This document shows positions 58,150 to 64,000 of a stretch of DNA of 64,000 nt, one piece after another (position 1 is the stretch's first letter; every line of letters begins with the position of its first letter). The position numbers and the translations under genes were made by a program. The DNA lies in contig JASANG010002239.1 in the NCBI GenBank assembly GCA_030248215.1, positions 1 through 64,000 on the forward strand. The letters run 5' to 3'. The notes under the pieces were generated by a model, which did no database searches, was not told the origin of the DNA, and was given only the letters and a program-made list of their open reading frames with translations. This DNA is from Enoplolaimus lenunculus. Its lineage: Eukaryota > Nematoda > Enoplea > Enoplida > Thoracostomopsidae.

Positions 58150-58294
58150 ATGCCAGTCCAAAATATTTCCAATCATCAGTTTCATGTTACAGTTACATCA
58201 GGCCGGTTGCAACGACACGCAATGCTAGCGCTGGGACTGCTCGCGGTAATCCTTGAAAACTTGTTTATATGCGGTTTAGCTCAGTCATTTCAAG
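58150..58294 (+). CDS. Secreted EEP-fold hydrolase, exon 1 (signal peptide)
   Basis: The frame is open from 58111. Of the in-frame ATGs (58111, 58150, 58222) the last would place a signal peptide right at the N-terminus (MLALGLLAVILENLFICGLA); the second adds 24 residues. The exon ends in phase 1 at CAAG|GTATGT. The phase fits the acceptor at 59162/59165. Which Met is used cannot be settled here. Confidence 0.72.
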
Positions 58295-59162
58295 GTATGT
58301 TAGTTGATTAAAGCCACGGGAATCTACGACAATTTATCACCAGAGGCGTACTGTAGTGACCCGAATAAGAGAGGGGGGACTGATATTTATTTGAGTCTCC
58401 AGAGGGTACCCCCCTGCTATTCGGTTACAGACTGTTATTTACTTTGAACCAGCCCTACGCCACCCTTTGTTAATGATATATATCCGGTATTGCAACTATC
58501 CGTTGAATTAAACGTTTTTTGCCTTGCATCAACAGCTTGAGCGATAATGCAAGGTTATACTTAGGAATGTACTTTGAAAACTTAAGTGTGCTTTAAAGTT
58601 TCGAACTCAAGTTTATTTGGTCATGGAGTCATTTATGCGCTACAATTAGGGATAATTGCCATTTATGAACTCTAATTAGGGTTTAAGGACCCTATCCGCT
58701 TACGGACTCTTATTCTGGATAAGACAAAGCAGTCTAAAGTCTAACTTTACTTTTTTAAAGTCTCACCAGAAACCGGTATGGCCTTAAATGTACCATGGGT
58801 CAGCCACTAACGGACCCAGATCCGCCCCTGGGGCCAGCCTAAAGCATCGTGATGACCGCGAAATTGACGACTCGACAAAATGTCGCATTACACGATATAC
58901 AATCGGCACTGCAGTCATTTGACACAACAACCAGATATGCCTGCAGGCCCGCGGCCAGAGTAGGGTCAGGAGTAGCTTAGCCCCCCAATACAACATTTTG
59001 CCCTTCTCTAGAAAAGTTTTAGCATCGCATGCAAATTCTTGTGAAATCAACCCAGCATAGTCCCACCTTAAAGTGTTTTGACTACAGCTCGATGAGCTGG
59101 CTACAGGATAGTAAATTGGCTTTGATGTTGCATTTTCGCTAAAAGTTTATATTTTCTTACAG
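58295..59162 (+). other. Intron of the EEP gene, filled with MITE remains
   Basis: Donor GTATGT, acceptor TTTTCTTACAG. It contains most of a MITE D (58351-58715, TA before it), which runs into the right part of a MITE B (58716-58795), and a hAT-like scrap (58920-59060). Confidence 0.75.
58351..58795. mobile_element. MITE D truncated and joined to a MITE B end
   Basis: CTGTAGTGACCCGAATAAGA starts the D part. After GGACTCTTATTCTGG the sequence changes to the B-type CACCAGAAACCGG...ATGTACCATGGG. Confidence 0.75.
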
Positions 59163-60412
59163 CAGATCGCTTTCAATACAACAATCTCACTGTTTATTTG
59201 CGTGTGATGACGTTCAATACATGGCAAGGTGGACGTAACGTCGCTGATGGACTCTTGAAAGTCCTGCATCAAATTCAAACTCAAAATCCTGACATTGTTC
59301 TGATACAAGAGAGTCGCCGTGATTTGACTCACTATTTACTCGAATCGCTCGGACGTGATTGGACGGCGTGTATCAATCATGCGGATCCAGACGAAAAAAA
59401 CGTCATTCTGACAAGATTTGACATAATTCGTCATTACGATTTCGTTTATACTCGCGAACCGCTTGCTGTTGGCTGTGAGTTGCGCATTTCGCGGTACCCT
59501 GTTGAACTGTCGCTGAACGTTTGGAATATCCATCTGTACTGGGGTTATTATTCGCCGTACGCCGCGTGTCAAAAACAAGTGTCGTCCGTTTATCAGCTTT
59601 ATCTTTGCGAGCGAGCCGGCAGTCAACAAAATGAAAATTTAACTCGACCGGGCCGGTTGCAACAGTTATTTTCGTTGTTCAAACACGATGATTTTTGGCG
59701 GAATGTTGTCGCTGCTGGCGATAATTTACGCGTTAAATTTCTTAACGCCGCTCATCGACGCGTCGCGGATTCACCACCGCCGCAAACGTTGTCATCAGCA
59801 GCGGCAGCAAAATCCGACGCTATCATCGATCGGCAACAACGACAACCAATCGCGTTCGCGAACGATGACGTCATCGACAATGTCAGCAACAATGGCGTCA
59901 TCGTTGACGATCGCCATTGGTCATCGGCGTCGACCAATCGTATTCGGCGACATAAATCGATGACATCATCCGCTGCCGTTGACTGGTCGACGCCGCTGAT
60001 ACTAGGCGGCGATTTTAATTCACCGTCGCATTTAGATTGGACCGACCGGACTCGAACTGAGCACTGCGGGATGGCGTATAAATTTCCAGTATCGACGCTG
60101 TTATACGACTACGGTTTCCGGGATTCGTACCGTGTTGTGCATCCGGATCCGCTTTCGAATCCTGGTAACACATGGTCACCGATTTATAAATACCAATCAG
60201 AATGGAACGGAATATTTATTGCTGAGCCTCAGGATCGAATTGATTTTTTGTATTTCAAAGGTCCTACGATTCGTGCTCGTAATAGTTGGGTCACTCACGG
60301 ACCAGATCCGATACATTTAGCGCCTCAGCATAAATACAATCGATGGCCTTCAGATCATTCGGCTGTAGTGTCCGATTTTGAAATTGTTGCAACTGACAAT
60401 TTTGGTTCATAA
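59163..60412 (+). CDS. Secreted endonuclease/exonuclease/phosphatase (EEP) fold protein, exon 2
   Basis: Two acceptors three bases apart (CAG at 59162 or 59165) both keep frame. The domain shows the EEP metal-site order: FNTW (59210), the catalytic Glu in IVLIQES (59300), NIHLYWG, GGDFNSP (60005), NTWSP, DRIDFLYF (60232) and SDHSAV (60350). The family (DNase I, sphingomyelinases, inositol phosphatases, bacterial secreted hydrolases) cleaves phosphodiester or phosphomonoester bonds with Mg. A 75-residue Asp/Ser/Ala-rich insert (encoded about 59740-59985) separates the two halves and is likely a disordered loop. The total is about 464 residues, secreted. Substrate is unknown. The GC-rich, Arg-biased codons contrast with the AT-rich surroundings. 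Confidence 0.88.
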
Positions 60413-61097
60413 CCTCAGGCGGATACGCCGATTCGGACTCTGGACGGCGCAGATTTGGAATCGAAATTCGGTTCAGATCATATGCGTCGGTAAAAAAATT
60501 TGGCCTAATCTCAGGCCAAATCTTCAGAAATTAAGGTGCATAGACGGATTCGGGGGTGAGGGCAGATCCGTGGAACATTACTGAATACGTGGTTCGTCAC
60601 TTGATGAAACCGGAGCCGTACTGTTCAAAAAGGTCTTTGCTGATCCTAGCGATCCATCTGCAATACCTCATACTGAATGTTTCGAAGACCGCTGATTGAC
60701 AATAACTTTATTTCTGGCCGCTGTCAAATGGACTTGTTCCTTGTGAAATCAGCACGTGTTTTAATAACAATGGCCCAACCACCAAATCTACGCCTAAGCC
60801 TAAGCCTAAAGTCTAGTCTTAAGCCAAATCTTATAAGGTCGAAAGGATTTTAGTATGGATAACGTCATGTAAACAATATTATTTTTCTCTTCCTAGAATT
60901 CAGAAGGTAGTATTCTAAATCGATCTGAAAGTACTGCTTTTTTGTCTCTCCAGAAATTGCTGCAGGAAATATATCCCCTTTATTCATGCAACTGTCCACA
61001 CCACACCCCAAATGGAAGTTATGAAACGATGGTGATGAAGATGTTTTGTTAAATGCATTCTACACATATGATATAGTTCTTTTTAACATTTTACAGT
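60413..61097. other. 3' flank of the EEP gene, no further gene
   Basis: A core fragment of an A/B MITE lies at 60785-60840. No clear AATAAA was seen close to the stop. Confidence 0.4.
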
Positions 61098-61262
61098 AAT
61101 TGTAATTTTAGGGCCGTAACAGTAGATTAAGCGTATTCCTAACCCGACGTGTCGAAAAAGTGCATTTCTAAGCCTAAACTAAAGAGCGTAAACTGGAAAG
61201 TAAGCGTACTCTTTTCTACAGAGGCTCCAGAAACCGAGTCGGCCCTAAAAGTAACACAGGCC
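61098..61262. mobile_element. MITE B copy (61.1 kb), core eroded
   Basis: TTTTAGGGCCGTAACAGTAG to GGCCCTAAAAGTAACACAGG. Only two hexamers remain. Confidence 0.75.
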
Positions 61263-61518
61263 GTCAAAAGTGTAGTCTGAAGCAAAGGCTGCCGACAGTT
61301 TTACCGCGGCCCCTGTTGCCATTTTCTTCGGTTCACTGCCTTATTAACCGCTGTTAATCATTCGCTAATTTTATCATTACATCCTGGTTTTTGGTCAATT
61401 TTATTCGTGTCGACTCCTTTTTTGTTATTTGTCCCCCCACGGCATTTCCAGGTCAAACAGCTATCGAGCTTTGATTTGAAAAGCAGTTTTCAGCGTGTTT
61501 TGAACTCTTAGTTTACAC

Positions 61519-61731
61519 GGCCAATGTAAAGGACACGGGCGGACCAGTATTATAAGCATATTCCTAAGCGTAAGCCTGAGCCTAAGCGTAAGCGTAAGCG
61601 TGAGCCTAAGCGTAAGAATGAGCATATTCCTAAGCCTAAGCATAAGCCAAGCAAAAAAATAGTCTAAAGCGTAAGCTTACTTTTTTCTAGTCCCACAGAA
61701 AAACGTTCCGCTCCTGATCTTTACATGGGCC
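61519..61731. mobile_element. MITE A copy with exact 8 bp duplication
   Basis: GGCCAATGTAAAGGACACGG to ATCTTTACATGGGCC, flanked by GTTTACAC at 61511-61518 and 61732-61739. Confidence 0.95.
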
Positions 61732-61739
61732 GTTTACAC

Positions 61740-62091
61740 AAACTCCCCTGAATCACTAAGGTGTGCGGTAAAAGGGTCCAAATTACGAGCGGGGTATGGT
61801 TTTATCCTCCAGCACCCAATCGTGTAAATGCTGTTATTTCAGGCGAAATTCATAGCCATGATTCTGGTTCGAAAAGGCATAATAGAGGAGTTAAAGGTCC
61901 AGCGGATGTAGCGAATAGAAAACAGTTTGGCCCACGAAACGTGGCGTAATTTTGTAAACCCTGTAAGTGTCTTTTATTTGCCTTCAAAAATTTCGAGAGT
62001 GGATAACCATTGCCCTATTTTTCTCGTTGCAAACGCCGCCAGTCTTTAAGAGATACAGTTAATTTTGCCTTTAGCCATTGTGTGTATCGCC
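61740..62091. other. No recognisable gene
   Basis: The frame at 61761-61949 has no recognisable motif. Confidence 0.35.
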
Positions 62092-62253
62092 GGCTGATGT
62101 ATAGAACAGGGCCGTAACAGTAGTATAAGCATAATCCTAAAAGCGTAAAGAGCTTATAACTAAAGCTAAGCCTAAGCTTAAGCAAAAATATTCGTATAAA
62201 GCTTAAGGTTACATTATTGCATAAACGTTCCGCACCTGATCTCCATATGGTCC
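62092..62253. mobile_element. MITE A copy, 8 bp duplication 7/8
   Basis: GGCTGATGTATAGAACAGGG to GATCTCCATATGGTCC. Flanks GTATCGCC and GTATCGCA. Confidence 0.87.
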
Positions 62254-62789
62254 GTATCGCATATGACATTGACCGAGTTTTAAGGGGGGGGGGGCGGTGG
62301 AGATTACAGTTAAAACACTGCGAGCGCTGGTATATACCATTTGTACCATACGATATTAACTAAGATGCAAAGTGAATACTCTTGTTCAGAGGCAAAATCA
62401 ACTCTCTTCTGCTACTTCCATACAAATGCCAAATTATTATGTAATGTCACTGTACAATTCAAATAAAAAATATGCCAAAATGATTGTTTGCATTCTTCAT
62501 GGTGTATAGCACGCAGGGCTGGAAGCAGCCTCCCCCCATACCCCCTTTGGGGGGCCACCCCTAAAAGGGCTCAAACCGCTTAAGTTTTAAAATACGTCTG
62601 GCTTTCTGCTCTCTTCGGTCCCGAGGTTCGGGGCACCCACCACGGAATTTGGCAGAATCCTCACCCCTGACTACTCCGGCACAGATAGCACGTATCTCCG
62701 TGATCACTTTTCAACTAAGCAAGGTGTACATCAATAATAAGGTTGAAATTATACCGTTAATGTTTCAGCTAACATCTTGAAAACGTCGG
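62254..62789. other. No gene; G/C-run repeat scraps
   Basis: G9-10 run at 62284 and an E-like GAATACTCTTG scrap. Confidence 0.35.
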
Positions 62790-62925
62790 GTTAATGTATA
62801 GATCAGGGCTGTAACAATGGAATAAGCATATTCCTATGACTAAACTAAAAATAGTCTAAAGCTTAAGCTTACTGTATTACGGTCGTGCGAAAAAATGCAT
62901 GCAACGGACGTATTCATGGACCAAA
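62790..62925. mobile_element. MITE A fragment
   Basis: AATGTATAGATCAGGGCTG start and AGTCTAAAGCTTAAGCTTAC block. Core almost lost. Confidence 0.6.
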
Positions 62926-63273
62926 AGCTGTTTTAGAAAGCGTTAATACTAAATTTGGAAAAATTTAAGCAGACCCAGGCAATAATGCGATGCGAAACGG
63001 CCTATTTTTGCAACCATTTTTGCTGAATTTTTCATGCTTATAGTTTATGCTATTCAGCCGGTTTTAATCAATGTGCTAAAATTAGCGTATGCACAAACAT
63101 CTCCATTTATATTTTCTTCTCACAGAACAATCATGTTTATGTTTAAGAATTCACTGTAAAAGCGAAGTAATGCTGAAATCTTGCCAAAATACGTATGTTG
63201 GGAATTCCAGCTTTAATTATATACATATTGTTGTGAATCCCGTTTTATTATCCATTTACACCATGCAAAATAC

Positions 63274-63451
63274 GGCCAATGTTACTGTAAGGGGCGTAAC
63301 AGTAGATTAAGCATATTTCTTAGCCTAAACCTAAGCCTAAGCGTTGCAAAAATGTGGTCCTAAGCGTAAGCCTAAGCCTAAGCAAAAAAATGTAATCTAG
63401 AATCTAAACCTACTCTTTTATGGACGGACGCCCCTTAAAGTAACATTGGCC
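63274..63451. mobile_element. MITE B copy, 8 bp duplication 7/8
   Basis: GGCCAATGTTACTGTAAGGG to AAAGTAACATTGGCC. Flanks CAAAATAC and CAATATAC. Confidence 0.9.
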
Positions 63452-63620
63452 CAATATACAGTATACAACATAGGGTAACGGTTGCATATAACATTTAATA
63501 CATCACGTTTTTAGTACAAATTAAGAATCAAAATATTGAAGTAACGAATTTTTCGTATGTTTTCGGCAAAAAATGTCTGAAATATATTAAGAATCGTATG
63601 TGTTTAAAACTCCTGGAGTA

Positions 63621-64000
63621 CTGTAGTGACCCGAATAAGAGGGTGTGCGGTAATAAGAGGAGGTTCCCATTCTGAGTCCCAATCAATAGTAGTCCGTATC
63701 CCTAATAAGAGTCCGTAAGCGAATAGAGTCCCGAAATCCTAATCAGAGTCCATAAATGTCAGTTATCTCTAATTGTAGCGCATAAATGTCTCCAGGACCA
63801 AATAATTTGCGTTCGAAACATTGGCTGAAACTGTAAAGCGTACTTAAATTTTGAAAGTACATTTCTAAGTATAACCTTGCATAATCGCTCAAGCTATTGA
63901 CAAAATAAACGTTTAATTCAACGGATAGTTGCAGTACCGCCTATATATCAGTAACGAAGAGTGGCGGAGCGACGGTTAAAAAGAAGTAACAGTCCGTAAC
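63621..64000. mobile_element. MITE D copy, runs off the window
   Basis: CTGTAGTGACCCGAATAAGA after TA; full family D sequence to the window edge. Confidence 0.85.

Noticed and set aside
59336-59963. Several ORFs overlapping the EEP exon
   Set aside because: Alternative frames of the EEP coding sequence; none has the EEP motifs or other features.

Overview
This window looks like gene-poor, transposon-dense DNA from an invertebrate animal. Spliced genes with GT-AG introns, gypsy-type retroelements, piggyBac and pogo/Tigger transposases, a PHD finger and very many short inverted-repeat elements (MITEs) all point to a metazoan. The lineage cannot be fixed from sequence alone. A tunicate or another small marine invertebrate would fit, but that is only a guess. 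Nothing prokaryotic or plasmid-like is present.

Layout. 1-5960: two inverted copies of a broken gypsy pol fragment around a 1.57 kb loop; the loop holds a small candidate exon with a PAM2 (poly(A)-binding-protein) motif. 6800-7770: five to six units of a 177 bp tandem repeat. 8491-8740: a compact promoter with six CCAAT boxes in alternating orientation, a TATA box and an initiator. 10480-12404: on the minus strand, the 5' part of a second gypsy-like element (LTR, primer site, broken gag, start of protease). 14300-22350: MITEs of several families plus a small secreted-peptide ORF at 17338. 23108-24749: an internally deleted piggyBac with intact TTAA flanks and terminal repeats. 25020-27420: a decayed satellite invaded by MITEs. 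35068-37755: two long foldback elements. 36649-39230: a two-exon pogo/Tigger-derived gene or relic with a PHD finger and no DDE core. 40370-41023: a 21 bp minisatellite with higher-order structure. 45703-48259 (minus) and 58150-60412 (plus): two convincing host genes, each with a signal-peptide exon, a MITE-filled intron and a main exon. The first encodes an unknown helical secreted protein, the second a secreted endonuclease/exonuclease/phosphatase-fold hydrolase.

The dominant theme is one MITE superfamily (called A and B here) with about 35 copies or fragments. Its termini are GGCC(C/A)ATGT, it makes 8 bp target-site duplications (three are exact), and its interior is built from TTAGGC/GCCTAA telomere-like hexamers. 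Further families are C (about 205 bp near-palindromes, TA target), D (about 445 bp, TA target), F (CACTC ends, TA target), E (about 280 bp hairpin elements), and hAT-like elements with 8 bp duplications. Several are nested, so their relative ages can be read. No selfish element here has a complete set of coding parts; any mobilisation must come from elsewhere in the genome.
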